NCBI GenBank assembly: GCA_903839355.1
Contig: CAIMBV010000195.1
Span: 1 to 12,718, forward strand
Origin: an uncultured Actinomycetes bacterium
Lineage (GTDB): Bacteria; Actinomycetota; Actinomycetes; Nanopelagicales; Nanopelagicaceae
Direction: 5' to 3'
DNA: 12,718 nt
In this document: positions 1-9,420 of the stretch, one piece after another
How the letters are laid out: each line of letters opens with the position of its first letter
Position numbering within the stretch: position 1 is the first letter of the stretch
Translations under genes and position numbers: made by a program
The notes under the pieces: generated by a model
Databases searched by the model: none
What the model saw: only the letters and a program-made list of their open reading frames with translations
Told to the model about the DNA's origin: nothing

Positions 1-929
1 GCAAGCGCCTTCTTGATGTCATCTTTGGCAGTACCAACAATTGCTCCAAAGAGAAGAGTGATCACACCAACGGTGACAACCAGGATTCGAGCGGTCGATG
101 ATGCATCAAAGATGAAGTTGGAGCGCGTTATTAAATAGACGCCAGCAGTCACCATCGTTGCAGCGTGGATCAAAGCGGAGACTGGTGTCGGGCCAGCCAT
201 CGCATCGCCCAACCATGATTGCAGTGGGAACTGCGCAGACTTTCCAGCAGCGGCCAAGAGCAACATCGCACCAATCGCTGTGAGCGCGGCTGGTGATGCA
301 TGCGATGCGCCTGCCTTGACTCCCGCAAATGAAACCGTTCCAAATTGAGCAAAGGAGATCATGATCGCGAGCGAAAGTCCTACGTCACCGATACGGTTGG
401 CGATAAAGGCCTTCTTGGCCGCGACTGCATATGCCGGATTTTGATTCCAGAAACCAATCAAGAGATATGAGGCGAGTCCAACGCCCTCCCAACCAACGTA
501 CAAGTTGAGGTATGAGTCGCCCAAGACCAAAAGCAACATAGCAGCGATAAATAGGTTGAGGTAAGCAAAGAAGCGACGACGATCCTTATCGTGATCCATA
601 TAAGCAATGGAATAGATATGAATCAGAGTTCCAACACCGGTGATGAGTAGTACGAAACAGATAGAGAGTTGATCGAGAAGCAATGAGGCATCAACGTGGA
701 GATTGCCGACCGCGATCCATTCAAAGATCTTCTGAGTAGCGGCGCGATCTGCTCCGATGTGGTGGTGCATTGAAATAAATTCAGAGACGCCAATTCCGAA
801 GGTGGCGGCCGAGACCAGCGTCGCAAGAAGGTGACCCCACTTATCTGCGATGCGACCTAGCAAGAGGAGTATCGCCGCGCTAAAGAGCGGAAGAGCGATG
901 AGGTAAACCAAGTGGCTGCTAGTTCTCAT
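1..929 (-). CDS. nuoL: NADH-quinone oxidoreductase subunit L (partial, 3' end outside window)
   Basis: This is the distal antiporter-like membrane subunit of complex I, which pumps protons in the cytoplasmic membrane. Only the first 309 residues are in the window; the family is usually about 600-650 residues, so about half is missing beyond the left edge. I translated the frame by hand from the ATG at 929. It shows hydrophobic helices from about residue 8 onward, a [16 protein letters not shown] segment with the key Glu148, and an [12 protein letters not shown] segment with Lys230. [21 protein letters not shown] segment follows with His255. These correspond to the conserved Glu, Lys and His of the proton channel. 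The start codon overlaps the nuoK stop by one base (TAATG) and has only a weak purine stretch upstream, which suggests translational coupling to nuoK. Identification is secure. Confidence 0.97.
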   Translation of the reverse strand, partial: MRTSSHLVYLIALPLFSAAILLLLGRIADKWGHLLATLVSAATFGIGVSEFISMHHHIGADRAATQKIFEWIAVGNLHVDASLLLDQLSICFVLLITGVGTLIHIYSIAYMDHDKDRRRFFAYLNLFIAAMLLLVLGDSYLNLYVGWEGVGLASYLLIGFWNQNPAYAVAAKKAFIANRIGDVGLSLAIMISFAQFGTVSFAGVKAGASHASPAALTAIGAMLLLAAAGKSAQFPLQSWLGDAMAGPTPVSALIHAATMVTAGVYLITRSNFIFDASSTARILVVTVGVITLLFGAIVGTAKDDIKKAL

Positions 930-1228
930 TAGTTCTTCAACAAACTGGCATCATCAACTGATGCCGATCGACGGGAGCGATAAATGGTGACAATAATGGC
1001 TAGCCCTACAACTACTTCGCAGGCTGCAACCACCATGGTGAAGAACGATGCAACTTGTCCATCGAGATTTCCATGAATGCGAGAGAAAGTAACCAAGGCC
1101 AAGTTGGCGGCATTGAGCATCAGCTCAACGCACATAAAAATTACGATCGCATTGCGGCGTACAAGAACACCCAGCGCACCTATCGAGAAGAGAATGACTG
1201 AGAGGTAGAGGTAATTTGAGATATCCAT
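929..1228 (-). CDS. nuoK: NADH-quinone oxidoreductase subunit K
   Basis: This small membrane subunit of complex I forms part of the proton path between NuoJ and NuoN. It has 99 residues, normal for the family, with three hydrophobic helices at roughly 4-24, 28-48 and 60-84. The two buried glutamates of the family are present: Glu35 in the [13 protein letters not shown] segment and Glu71 in the [10 protein letters not shown] segment. They match Glu36 and Glu72 of the E. coli protein. The start ATG directly abuts the nuoJ stop codon (TAA-ATG, no gap). A strong AGGAGG ribosome binding site lies inside the last codons of nuoJ, at 1234-1239, five bases from the ATG. The short polar C-terminus (after about residue 84) is typical of actinobacterial versions. 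Confidence 0.97.
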   Translation of the reverse strand: MDISNYLYLSVILFSIGALGVLVRRNAIVIFMCVELMLNAANLALVTFSRIHGNLDGQVASFFTMVVAACEVVVGLAIIVTIYRSRRSASVDDASLLKN

Positions 1229-2035
1229 TTAGTCCTCCTGCTCTTCAATAGCTTCTAGAGCAAAACCAGCGTTTGTGATGATGTCACCACGTGAGCGCAA
1301 GGTCTGTGAGACCGAGGTAGGAGCGGGAGAACCATCTGGCAGAAGTGCCGGGACATCGACCGCGTTGTGGCGGGCGTAGACACCAGGAGCTGGAAGACCT
1401 GCAGCATCTCCCAAAGAATCTTTACGGAATCTGGCGATAGCCAAATCGCGTTGCGCAAATGGCGAGCGAACCTTTTGTGAGTGTGCCAAGACCATGGCGC
1501 CGAGAGCTGCAGTGATGAGGAGAGCTGAGACAACTTCGAAGGCCCATACATATTGAGTAAAGAGCAATTTAGCCAAGCCTTGCACATTTCCATCGGCGTT
1601 AGCCACGCCAAGTCCTGCTGCTGGCGCACCAACTGTGGCACGACCTAGGAGTGAGATAAGCAAGCCGCCTAATCCAATAGCGGCCACGATTGATGGGATC
1701 CGCTGTCCTTTGAGATTTTCAACGAAGGACTCAGAACTATCGACGCCCACCAACATAAGAATGAAGAGGAAGAGCATCATTACAGCGCCGGTATAAACCA
1801 CAATCTGCACAATCCCTAGGAAGAGTGCATCTTCGGCGATGTAGAAGATTGCTAGCGTCACCATCACCCACGCCATCAAGAGCGCAGAGTGGACCGCCTT
1901 CTTCACTAACAAAATTCCTAACGCGGCGATAACCGCTAATGGAGCCAGGATCCAGAATTGCACCGCCTCTGGAGTGGCCGTGCGACCCACTGTTAGGGCT
2001 AAGTGAAATGAAAGGTGGAATGAGTTGTGCAACAT
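1229..2035 (-). CDS. nuoJ: NADH-quinone oxidoreductase subunit J
   Basis: This membrane subunit of complex I sits next to NuoK and NuoA; its third helix is the flexible helix thought to link quinone chemistry to proton pumping. I chose the ATG at 2035, giving 268 residues. It lies one base after the nuoI stop and has GGAGGA at 2047-2052; the longer in-frame start at 2086 would overlap nuoI by 50 bases and adds an arginine-rich stretch that looks like a frame shadow. Helices fall at about 28-44, 50-66, 69-97, 113-131 and 164-185. The third contains the AEDALFLGIVQIVVYTGA segment. After the last helix comes an 83-residue hydrophilic tail with a PGVYARHNAVDVPALLPDGS motif (about 217-236) that I recognise from actinobacterial NuoJ and that is absent from E. 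coli NuoJ. Confidence 0.96.
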   Translation of the reverse strand: MLHNSFHLSFHLALTVGRTATPEAVQFWILAPLAVIAALGILLVKKAVHSALLMAWVMVTLAIFYIAEDALFLGIVQIVVYTGAVMMLFLFILMLVGVDSSESFVENLKGQRIPSIVAAIGLGGLLISLLGRATVGAPAAGLGVANADGNVQGLAKLLFTQYVWAFEVVSALLITAALGAMVLAHSQKVRSPFAQRDLAIARFRKDSLGDAAGLPAPGVYARHNAVDVPALLPDGSPAPTSVSQTLRSRGDIITNAGFALEAIEEQED

Positions 2036-2036
2036 T

Positions 2037-2588
2037 TTATTTCTGCTCCTCCGGTGCCTGCGAAGGGTGTGAACCAGTGATCTCACCTTTGTAGTAATTG
2101 AGGTGCGAAGAATCTGGATACATTGGGTGAGGCGGAGCGATCATTCCTTGACGTAATGGAGCCAAGAGATCTTCCTTCTCAAAAATTAACTTGGAGCGTT
2201 GATTATCGGCCAACTCATATTCATTGGTCATGGTTAGCGCGCGAGTTGGACAGGCTTCGATGCAGAGTCCGCAGAAAATGCAGCGCAGGTAATTAATCTG
2301 ATAAACCTGACCAAAGCGCTCACCAGGAGAGAAGCGCGCCTCATCAGTGTTATCTGCGCCTTCTACATAAATCGCATCTGCTGGGCAGGCCCAGGCACAA
2401 AGTTCGCAGCCAATACATTTTTCTAGACCATCTTCATAGCGATTTAACTGGTGGCGACCGTGGAAACGCTCTGCAGTTGGCTCTTTAACATCTGGGTACT
2501 CAACTGTGTTGACCTTCTTGAACATCGTGGCGAAGGTGACCCAGAACCCCAACAATTGCTTCGAGAAACTATTTGCTTCATCAGCCAT
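2037..2588 (-). CDS. nuoI: NADH-quinone oxidoreductase subunit I (two [4Fe-4S] ferredoxin-like subunit)
   Basis: This peripheral-arm subunit carries clusters N6a and N6b, which pass electrons from NuoG to the terminal cluster N2 in NuoB. With the ATG at 2588 the protein has 183 residues. Two complete CxxCxxCxxxCP motifs are visible. One has Cys58, 61, 64 and 68 and the other has Cys103, 106, 109 and 113, giving eight ligands for two [4Fe-4S] clusters. The N-terminus (about residues 8-25) is amphipathic or hydrophobic and probably contacts the membrane arm. The start at 2588 overlaps the end of nuoH by eight bases and is preceded five bases upstream by GGAGAG (2594-2599). An in-frame start at 2615 lacks this support. 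The acidic, proline-rich C-terminal 30 residues are ordinary for actinobacteria. Confidence 0.97.
   Translation of the reverse strand: MADEANSFSKQLLGFWVTFATMFKKVNTVEYPDVKEPTAERFHGRHQLNRYEDGLEKCIGCELCAWACPADAIYVEGADNTDEARFSPGERFGQVYQINYLRCIFCGLCIEACPTRALTMTNEYELADNQRSKLIFEKEDLLAPLRQGMIAPPHPMYPDSSHLNYYKGEITGSHPSQAPEEQK
2047..2052 (-). promoter_or_regulatory. Ribosome binding site that fixes the nuoJ start
   Basis: The minus strand reads GGAGGA, eleven bases before the ATG at 2035, within the last codons of nuoI. The spacing is somewhat long, but no better-placed site exists, and the alternative start at 2086 lies deep inside nuoI. Confidence 0.55.
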
Positions 2589-3834
2589 TCTGGCTCTCCA
2601 ATTCAGTAACGACACTTGCCTCTGTTACCAGAAGTTGTCCAGGAAGAGCGGGGACGGGGAACGATGGAGGTGGCAGGTCAGGCAGGGTTGCCGCCTCTTT
2701 AGCCTTCGCGACAGATCTGTCATAGACAGTTGTGGCAAGGACTACTAAGAGAACGACGCCGATGCTGAAACCGAAGACCACTGGACGGCTTACGGCACGT
2801 TGTGACATGACGCGAAGTGTGGCCAGAACCAAGATCCATACCAGGCTAGTTGGAATCAAGACCTTCCAACCAAATTTCATGAATTGGTCGTAACGCAGAC
2901 GTGGCAGCGTTCCACGCAACCAGACGAACAGGAAGAAGAATGCGACGACTTTGCCAACAAACCAGAAGAGGGTGAACCATCCACCAAGCCAAGACTCTGT
3001 GAAGGTCAACCCAGGTAGAGCGTGATATCCACCCAAGAAGAGAGTTGTTGCTAATGAAGATACTGCAACGATATTTACATACTCAGCGAGGAAGAAGAGA
3101 GCGAATTTAAGTGATGAGTACTCGGTGTGGAATCCGCCAACGAGTTCGCCTTCTGCTTCAGCAAGGTCAAAGGGCGCGCGGTTAGTTTCGCCGACCATTG
3201 AAATTACATAAATTACAAAGGATGGGAAGAGAACAACAGCGAACCACCATTGATGTTGCGCCGCCACAATCTCAGAGGTGGACATACTTCCTGAGTAGAT
3301 AAATACAGCAACAAGTGAGAGACCCATTGCAACTTCATATGAGATTACCTGGGCGCTAGAGCGCAATCCGCCGAGCAATGGATAGGTAGATCCAGATGAC
3401 CAACCAGCGAGAACGATTCCGTAGACGCCAATCGATGCAATAGCCAAGATGTACAGAACGCTGACAGGTAGATCCGTTAATTGCATTGCAGTCTTATGAC
3501 CGAAGAGCGTCACCTTGCCAGTAAATGGAATAACGGCAAATGCCATAAAGCATGTTGTAGCCGAAATAATCGGAGCGATAATAAAGACGATCTTGTCTGC
3601 AGCTGCAGGAATCAGATCCTCTTTGAGTGCCAACTTCACACCGTCGGCCAAGGCTTGTAGCAAGCCAAATTTTCCAACGCGGTTAGGTCCAAGACGCATC
3701 TGCATTCTGGCAACGATTCGACGCTCGCCCCACACTGCCATCAAGGTACAGACCACGCAGAAGACGAAGATCAGCACGCCTTTTACGAGAATGAGCCAGC
3801 CTGGATCTTGGCCGATAAGAGTCGTTGTACTCAT
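2581..3834 (-). CDS. nuoH: NADH-quinone oxidoreductase subunit H
   Basis: This membrane subunit of complex I lines the quinone chamber and forms the joint between the peripheral and membrane arms. It has 417 residues, compared with about 325 in E. coli. Recognisable family features are the [19 protein letters not shown] segment (36-54) after the first helix and the [10 protein letters not shown] segment (71-80). The acidic loop at 218-240 runs from [13 protein letters not shown] into VGGFHTEYS and is the conserved charged surface near the quinone site. Hydrophobic helices lie at about 14-35, 83-104, 123-143, 167-181, 198-214, 241-262, 283-306 and 323-341. An additional one at 352-370 is followed by a proline-rich tail of about 45 residues. 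The start ATG overlaps the nuoG stop (ATGA). Confidence 0.97.
   Translation of the reverse strand: MSTTTLIGQDPGWLILVKGVLIFVFCVVCTLMAVWGERRIVARMQMRLGPNRVGKFGLLQALADGVKLALKEDLIPAAADKIVFIIAPIISATTCFMAFAVIPFTGKVTLFGHKTAMQLTDLPVSVLYILAIASIGVYGIVLAGWSSGSTYPLLGGLRSSAQVISYEVAMGLSLVAVFIYSGSMSTSEIVAAQHQWWFAVVLFPSFVIYVISMVGETNRAPFDLAEAEGELVGGFHTEYSSLKFALFFLAEYVNIVAVSSLATTLFLGGYHALPGLTFTESWLGGWFTLFWFVGKVVAFFFLFVWLRGTLPRLRYDQFMKFGWKVLIPTSLVWILVLATLRVMSQRAVSRPVVFGFSIGVVLLVVLATTVYDRSVAKAKEAATLPDLPPPSFPVPALPGQLLVTEASVVTELESQNG
2594..2599 (-). promoter_or_regulatory. Ribosome binding site that fixes the nuoI start
   Basis: The minus strand reads GGAGAG five bases before the ATG at 2588 and lies inside the last codons of nuoH. 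It supports the start that overlaps nuoH by eight bases over the upstream in-frame codon at 2615. Confidence 0.65.
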
Positions 3835-6152
3835 CGCTTTGCCACCTTTACAGCGCCACTGGTGAATCCAAGTGATGGAATAACTTGTGAGCCTTCAGAG
3901 TTACGTGGAACCCAGACCAAATTATCGGCGATCTCTCGGATAGATACCGGAAGTTCGATGGAACCGCGGTCAGTTGATATCACAACTGAATCCTCCTCGG
4001 TAACTCCGAGTTTGGCGGCGGTTGCGGCTGAGATATGTGCGCGCGCCTTCTTTGCGGTACCCGCCAAATTAGTTTCGCCTTGTTGTAGTGACCCAAGGTC
4101 GAGCAAGAAGCGCCAGGAAACTAATGTGAACTCGTCCGTTGATGCGGGGGCTGCCGCGCGCCTTGTAAAGCTGACCTTGGCGCCATCCCATGCACCGAGT
4201 GATTCAATTTCAGCCGCCGCTGCAGTGATTGATGGAAGATTGATTGGCTTGCCAATCTCATCAGCCAAAATCGAGAGGATGCGAAGATCACTTCGCAGGT
4301 CGGCATCGTCAACGCCTTTATCGAATCGACGTGCTACACCGCGCCAATCGAGATATGAACCCGATTTTTCAACGACGGCGGCAACCGGAAGCACAACATC
4401 CGCTATCGCGGTAACAGAACTATGTGAAATCTCGAGCGAGACGACAAAGGTATTGAGCAATTTATTGAGAGCGTCCGCTGAGATATCCATTGGATCTACT
4501 CCACCGAGCAGGATCGCATCGAGGGATTCGTCGCCAAGAGCTTCCAAGATCTCTGATGTTGAACGACCTAGTTGTGATGGAAGATCGCTCACTCCCCATG
4601 CACTTTGTACATCGACTCGTGCAGATGTATCTGCAACAGGACGATTTCCAGGTAGCAAGTTTCCAATCGCACCCGCGGCGAGAGCTCCTCGCTCACCTGC
4701 ACGACGTGGAATCCACGCCAACTTCGCGCCAGTTGATTGCGCGATCTCATATGCCGCAGAGAGAATCCCCGCGGTTTCTGCAGCGCGCTCACCAATCAGA
4801 ATAACGCTCTGTGTTGTAAGGCCAGAGAGTTCAGAAAGATTCTTAATCAACTTTGCATTGAGCTTCTTGCTGCCACGACTTGAAAGTGGAGCGTTCGATG
4901 TTACAGCGAGTCCGCGCTTGCGAACATGGCGATAGATGCGCAAGAAGACGATCGGTGACTCTTCTTCTGGTTCAAAATCGACGAGTACGACCTGATCGGC
5001 CTTATCGATATCGGCATATGTCGTCTTGAGATCAGTAACCACCGCGGCCAGGAAATCACGTTCTTCATCTGAGTGTGGACGGGCGCGGAAATCAATGTCA
5101 TTAGTGCCAAGTGCTACGCGCGCAAATTTGGAGTAGCCATAAGCATCTTCATGTGTAAGGCGACCACCGGTCAAAACTCCAACACGCTTTCCCTTTAAAC
5201 CTGCAGCCGCTGCTGCAATTGCTTCGGGCCAAGAAGCCTCGTGGAGTTCGCCATCTGCACCACGAACGAGTGGATGCTTGACGCGCTCACGCGAGGTCAA
5301 ATACTTAAAAGCCCAGCGACCCTTGTCGCAGTTCCACTCTTGATTTACCTCTGGGTCATCACCGGCGAGGCGACGCAGCGTCTTGTCGCGACGTATATCT
5401 GTGCGTAGATCACAACCAGATGCGCAGTGCTCACACGCTGAATTAACCGAGACTAGGTCAAAGGGGCGAGCGCGGAAGCGATAGGAGGTGCCGGTCAGGG
5501 CGCCGACTGGGCAGATCTGCACTGTGTTGCCAGAGTAATAAGACTCAAATGGATCGTTCTCGTAGATACCGACTTGTTGCAGCGCTCCACGTTCGTTCAA
5601 GGTAATGAATGGATCACCGGCGATCTCGTTAGAGAAACGGGTGCAGCGAGCACAAAGCACGCAACGCTCACGATCGAGCAGCACCTGTGAAGAGATATGA
5701 ATCGGCTTCTCAAATGTGCGTTTGGTTCCTTCAAATCGAGACTCGGGACGTCCAGCGGACATCGCCTGATTCTGTAGTGGGCACTCACCACCTTTGTCGC
5801 ATACAGGGCAGTCAAGAGGGTGATTAATAAGAAGGAACTCCATGATTCCCTCTTGAGCCTTAGCGGCAACAGGTGAGGTCAACTGAGTCTTTACAACCAT
5901 TCCATTTTCAACTGGCATGGTGCAGGAAGCTTGTGGCTTGGGGAATGCACGGCCATTGATCTCGACATCCACCAAACATTGGCGGCAAGCGCCAGCTGGA
6001 GAGAGCAGGGGATGATCGCAGAATCGAGGGATCTCCACTCCGAGTTGCTCGGCAGCGCGAATGATGAGAGTTCCCTTTGGAACAGTAACTTCTACTCCAT
6101 CAATAACCGCGGTAACGGTCTCAACCGCTGTTACAGCTTGCTCGGGCGTCAT
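3831..6152 (-). CDS. nuoG: NADH-quinone oxidoreductase subunit G (iron-sulfur, molybdopterin-oxidoreductase-like)
   Basis: This is the largest peripheral-arm subunit of complex I and carries most of the electron wire from NuoF/E to NuoI. It has 773 residues. The N-terminal ferredoxin domain holds a [2Fe-2S] set (Cys45, 56, 59, 77). A His111-Cys115-Cys118-Cys124 set and a second [4Fe-4S] set (Cys164, 167, 170 with Cys214) follow. A further CxxCxxxC set (Cys240, 243, 247) with Cys275 matches the off-path N7 cluster found in some bacterial NuoG proteins. The rest, from about 290, is a molybdopterin-oxidoreductase-type fold without cofactor. It ends in a dinucleotide-binding-like domain (about 665-770). 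The start ATG directly abuts the nuoF stop, with no gap. Identification is secure; assignment of individual cluster names is by analogy. Confidence 0.97.
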   Translation of the reverse strand: MTPEQAVTAVETVTAVIDGVEVTVPKGTLIIRAAEQLGVEIPRFCDHPLLSPAGACRQCLVDVEINGRAFPKPQASCTMPVENGMVVKTQLTSPVAAKAQEGIMEFLLINHPLDCPVCDKGGECPLQNQAMSAGRPESRFEGTKRTFEKPIHISSQVLLDRERCVLCARCTRFSNEIAGDPFITLNERGALQQVGIYENDPFESYYSGNTVQICPVGALTGTSYRFRARPFDLVSVNSACEHCASGCDLRTDIRRDKTLRRLAGDDPEVNQEWNCDKGRWAFKYLTSRERVKHPLVRGADGELHEASWPEAIAAAAAGLKGKRVGVLTGGRLTHEDAYGYSKFARVALGTNDIDFRARPHSDEERDFLAAVVTDLKTTYADIDKADQVVLVDFEPEEESPIVFLRIYRHVRKRGLAVTSNAPLSSRGSKKLNAKLIKNLSELSGLTTQSVILIGERAAETAGILSAAYEIAQSTGAKLAWIPRRAGERGALAAGAIGNLLPGNRPVADTSARVDVQSAWGVSDLPSQLGRSTSEILEALGDESLDAILLGGVDPMDISADALNKLLNTFVVSLEISHSSVTAIADVVLPVAAVVEKSGSYLDWRGVARRFDKGVDDADLRSDLRILSILADEIGKPINLPSITAAAAEIESLGAWDGAKVSFTRRAAAPASTDEFTLVSWRFLLDLGSLQQGETNLAGTAKKARAHISAATAAKLGVTEEDSVVISTDRGSIELPVSIREIADNLVWVPRNSEGSQVIPSLGFTSGAVKVAKR

Positions 6153-7454
6153 TTAAGCACCTGCCGTTTCAAAGAGCGTCGAAGCAATTGGATCAAAGGG
6201 GCATCCACCTTGATTGAGGTGCTGGATATATTCATCGCGGAAATATTTAAGTGAGGAGATGATCGGTGCAACTGCTCCATCAGCGAGCGCACAGAATGAA
6301 CGTCCTGCAATGTTGTCGCATAGGTCGAGCAACTTGGTCAGATCTGCCTCAGTTCCCTTGCCGGCCTCCAGATCTTTCATGATCTGTACCAACCACCAGG
6401 TACCTTCACGACACGGTGTGCACTTGCCACAGGATTCGTGCTTGTAGAACTCCACCCAACGGAGCACGGCACGTACTACACAGGTTGTCTCATCAAAAAT
6501 TTGTAGAGCTTTAGTTCCAAGCATGGAACCAGCCGCAGATACGCCTTCGTCATCGAGAAGAACATCAAGATGTTCTGCAGTAAACATTGGGGTAGATGAT
6601 CCACCAGGAGTCCAGAACTTAAGTTGGTGACCGGCGCGAACTCCGCCAGCGAGTTCTAAAAGCTCTCGCAATGTAATTCCTAAAGGCGCTTCAAACTGTC
6701 CTGGATGAGCCACATGGCCTGAGAGCGAATACAAGGTATATCCCTTGCTCTTCTCGGTACCCATTGCTTGGAACCACTCGACGCCATTACTGATAATTGA
6801 TGGAACAGATGCAATCGACTCCACATTGTTCACAACAGTTGGCATGGCATAGAGACCAGCAATAGCAGGAAATGGTGGACGCAAACGTGGTTGACCACGG
6901 AAACCTTCGAGTGAGTCAAGCAGAGCCGTCTCTTCACCGCAGATATACGCACCCGCACCGGCATGCAAGGTCAGCTCTAAATCGAATCCGCTTCCCAAAA
7001 TATTCTTTCCAAGCAGGCCAGCTGCATAGGCATCTTCGATCGCCTTCTGAACTCTGCGATAGACATGCACTACCTCGCCGCGAAGATAGATGAAGGAGTG
7101 ATTAGCGCGGATTGCATAAGAACCAATGATGATGCCCTCGATAAGTGAGTGAGGATTTGCCATCAATAGCGGCATATCTTTACAAGTGCCTGGCTCTGAT
7201 TCATCGGCGTTAACAACGAGGTAATGAGCTTTGTTATCTCCTTGTGGAATAAAGCTCCATTTATTTCCTGTTGGGAATCCCGCACCGCCACGACCGCGTA
7301 GGCCAGACTCTTTAACGAGGGCAATTATCTCGTCGGGGGTTGATTTAAGGGCCTTAGCGAGGGCGTCATATCCACCGTGGCGCTTATATCCTGCGATGGT
7401 GAAGGAATCTGACTCATCCCAGTGGGCGGAAAGTACTGGAGTTAATGTGCTCAT
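6153..7454 (-). CDS. nuoF: NADH-quinone oxidoreductase subunit F (NADH- and FMN-binding)
   Basis: This catalytic subunit oxidises NADH through FMN and passes electrons to its [4Fe-4S] cluster N3. It has 433 residues, the normal length. The glycine-rich FMN-binding loop GRGGAGFPTGNKW lies at 54-66. The NADESEPGTCKD segment (82-93) and the GAYICGEETALL segment (168-179) belong to the FMN/NADH site. The cluster ligands are Cys342, Cys345 and Cys348 in ESCGKCTPCREGT plus Cys388 in SFCALAD. The order of the Rossmann-like domain, the ubiquitin-like domain and the C-terminal helical bundle with the cluster is standard. The ATG overlaps the nuoE stop by four bases (ATGA), fitting the joint NADH module E-F-G. 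An intact NADH module argues against a ferredoxin-dependent or F420-dependent variant of the complex. Confidence 0.98.
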   Translation of the reverse strand: MSTLTPVLSAHWDESDSFTIAGYKRHGGYDALAKALKSTPDEIIALVKESGLRGRGGAGFPTGNKWSFIPQGDNKAHYLVVNADESEPGTCKDMPLLMANPHSLIEGIIIGSYAIRANHSFIYLRGEVVHVYRRVQKAIEDAYAAGLLGKNILGSGFDLELTLHAGAGAYICGEETALLDSLEGFRGQPRLRPPFPAIAGLYAMPTVVNNVESIASVPSIISNGVEWFQAMGTEKSKGYTLYSLSGHVAHPGQFEAPLGITLRELLELAGGVRAGHQLKFWTPGGSSTPMFTAEHLDVLLDDEGVSAAGSMLGTKALQIFDETTCVVRAVLRWVEFYKHESCGKCTPCREGTWWLVQIMKDLEAGKGTEADLTKLLDLCDNIAGRSFCALADGAVAPIISSLKYFRDEYIQHLNQGGCPFDPIASTLFETAGA

Positions 7455-8083
7455 TTGCTGCCCTGCGACTTTGCGATGTTAAGTCCAAGCAGTGATGCTT
7501 CCCCTGCTTGCACACCTTCGTCGGCCAATCCATCGGAGATTCCGGCAAGGACTGCGGAATTCTCTTTCCAGGTACGCAACTTATTCGGTCCACGTGTTGG
7601 TGCAGGTGGATTGCCGTTGCGTGCGCCATCTACCAAATCTTTAACTGAGGCTGGGGTCTGGTTGTCATAGAACTCCCAGTTCACCATCACGACAGGTGCA
7701 TAGTCACAGGCTGCGTTGCACTCAATACGTTCAAGCGAAATTTTTCCATCAGCGGTCGTCTGATCTTTCTTGATTCCTAGATGATCGCAGACCGAGTCGT
7801 AGATTGCGTCTCCGCCCATGATGGCGCAGAGAGTGTTTGTGCAAATTCCAACGTGGTACTCACCAACTGGCTCGCTCTTGTATTGAGTATAAAAAGTGGA
7901 GACAGCGGTAACTTCAGCAGTGGCAAGATTTAATTTCTCAGCGATGGTTTCAATTCCACGAGCTGTTACATAGCCATCGATTGATTGCACGTAGTGCAAC
8001 AGCGGCATGATTGCCGAACGGCTTTTAGGGTAGCGCGCAATGATGGAATCCATCACGGCGAGCTCATCTGTTGTAAAGGACAT
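7451..8083 (-). CDS. nuoE: NADH-quinone oxidoreductase subunit E ([2Fe-2S] thioredoxin-like)
   Basis: This peripheral subunit carries the [2Fe-2S] cluster N1a beside the FMN of NuoF. It has 210 residues. The N-terminal helical part (about 5-70) is followed by a thioredoxin-like domain with ligands Cys81 and Cys86 (CTNTLC) and Cys122 and Cys126 (CNAAC), the standard CxxxxC...CxxxC pattern. The last 45-50 residues form a low-complexity, glycine- and alanine-rich tail beyond the E. coli length; similar tails occur in other actinobacterial NuoE proteins. The start codon shares one base with the nuoD stop (TAATG). The stop overlaps the nuoF start (ATGA), so the gene is coupled on both sides. Confidence 0.97.
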   Translation of the reverse strand: MSFTTDELAVMDSIIARYPKSRSAIMPLLHYVQSIDGYVTARGIETIAEKLNLATAEVTAVSTFYTQYKSEPVGEYHVGICTNTLCAIMGGDAIYDSVCDHLGIKKDQTTADGKISLERIECNAACDYAPVVMVNWEFYDNQTPASVKDLVDGARNGNPPAPTRGPNKLRTWKENSAVLAGISDGLADEGVQAGEASLLGLNIAKSQGSK

Positions 8084-9420
8084 TAGCGGTCAACCCCACC
8101 CATCACTGGATCTATTGAAGCAACTGCTGCAACGACATCGGCGATCATGCTGCCCTCGCACATTGCAGATAAAGATTGCAGATTGTTAAAGGAAGGTTCG
8201 CGGAAGTGAACGCGATAAGGGTGGGTGCCACAATCAGAGATGAGGTGGACTCCGGTCTCACCGCGAGGAGACTCAACCGTTGAATAGACTTGACCGGCAG
8301 GAACACGGAATCCTTCGGTTGATATCTTGAAGTGATGGATGAGCGCCTCCATGGATTGCCCCATGATGTGCGCGATATGTTCCTGGGAGTTACCCATTCC
8401 ATCGGCCCCGACCTTGAGATCTGCTGGTGAGCCAATCTTCTTATCTTCAATAACTACAGGGGCTCCCTCAAGCTTGTCCAGCTTGTCACAGCATTGCTCG
8501 ATGATGCGAAGAGATTGCTCCAACTCTTGCATCTTGATCATGAAGCGACCGTATGTGTCACAGCCATCATTTGTGATGACATCAAAATCGTAGTTCTCGT
8601 AACCGCAATAAGGCTCGGACTTGCGAAGATCCCAGGGCAATCCAGTCGCGCGAAGGATAGGACCTGTGATTCCCAATGTGATGCAACCTGGAAGATCGAG
8701 GTAACCGACACCGACTGTGCGCTTCATCCAGATTGTGTTACCGATCAGGATCTTCGCATTGTCTTTAAAGTTGTGACGTAACTCTTTTACGGTTTCACGG
8801 ATCTTGGTAATGCCACCAGCAGGAATATCTTGTGAGACGCCACCTGGACGGACATAGGCCATGTTCATGCGAAGTCCGGAGACCATCTCCATGATGTCCA
8901 AAACTTTTTCACGTTCACGGAAGGCAAAGAGCATCGGAGTAAGCGCGCCAAGTTCAAGTGCGCCGGTACCTAAAGCAACCATGTGAGATGAGATGCGCGT
9001 GAACTCCATCATTAGAACGCGAATAACGCTGGCGCGTTCTGGAATCTGGTCAGTAACACCCAGAAGCTTTTCAACGCCGAGGCAATATGCGGTCTCATTG
9101 AAGATCGGAGCCAAATAATCCATGCGAGTTACAAATGTGACTCCCTGAGTCCACGTGCGGTACTCGGCATTCTTCTCAATGCCGGTGTGCAGATATCCAA
9201 TACCAGCGCGAGCTTCTGTGACGGTTTCGCCTTCAAGTTCGAGAATCAAACGCAGTACGCCATGCGTTGATGGGTGTTGTGGACCCATGTTTACAACAAC
9301 GCGCTCCTCTTTTGTTGCACCAATTTCGGTAACGAGAGAGTCCCAGTCGTTTCCTGTTACAGAGTAGACGCGACCTTCAGTGGTTTCGCGAGAAGATGCG
9401 TATGGATCTTGTGTTGTCAT
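8083..9420 (-). CDS. nuoD: NADH-quinone oxidoreductase subunit D (49 kDa-type, quinone site)
   Basis: This subunit is related to the large subunit of [NiFe] hydrogenases and forms most of the quinone reduction site with NuoB. It has 445 residues. The N-terminal loop [12 protein letters not shown] (46-57) contains His53, equivalent to the quinone-contacting His38 of the Thermus subunit. Tyr102 in RMDYLAP is equivalent to the partner Tyr87. The [10 protein letters not shown] (74-83) and [13 protein letters not shown] (191-203) segments are also standard, and the protein ends in the family motif DPVMGGVDR. The hydrogenase metal-binding cysteines are absent, as expected for complex I. NuoC and NuoD are separate genes here, unlike the fused protein of E. 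coli. The start overlaps the nuoC stop (ATGA). Confidence 0.98.
   Translation of the reverse strand: MTTQDPYASSRETTEGRVYSVTGNDWDSLVTEIGATKEERVVVNMGPQHPSTHGVLRLILELEGETVTEARAGIGYLHTGIEKNAEYRTWTQGVTFVTRMDYLAPIFNETAYCLGVEKLLGVTDQIPERASVIRVLMMEFTRISSHMVALGTGALELGALTPMLFAFREREKVLDIMEMVSGLRMNMAYVRPGGVSQDIPAGGITKIRETVKELRHNFKDNAKILIGNTIWMKRTVGVGYLDLPGCITLGITGPILRATGLPWDLRKSEPYCGYENYDFDVITNDGCDTYGRFMIKMQELEQSLRIIEQCCDKLDKLEGAPVVIEDKKIGSPADLKVGADGMGNSQEHIAHIMGQSMEALIHHFKISTEGFRVPAGQVYSTVESPRGETGVHLISDCGTHPYRVHFREPSFNNLQSLSAMCEGSMIADVVAAVASIDPVMGGVDR

Noticed and set aside
205..211. NuoL reads WLGDAM where many bacteria have WLPDAM
   Set aside because: I recall Gly at this position in actinobacterial NuoL proteins, so this is a lineage variant and not a damaged site.
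2036..2086. Longer nuoJ start at 2086
   Set aside because: It would overlap nuoI by 50 bases and adds an arginine-rich stretch unlike the family. The ATG at 2035 follows the nuoI stop and has a ribosome binding site.
3808..4935. A 375-codon open frame on the plus strand opposite nuoG
   Set aside because: It is antisense to well-conserved NuoG sequence. Its translation is serine- and arginine-rich with no recognisable domain, which is typical of a frame shadow.
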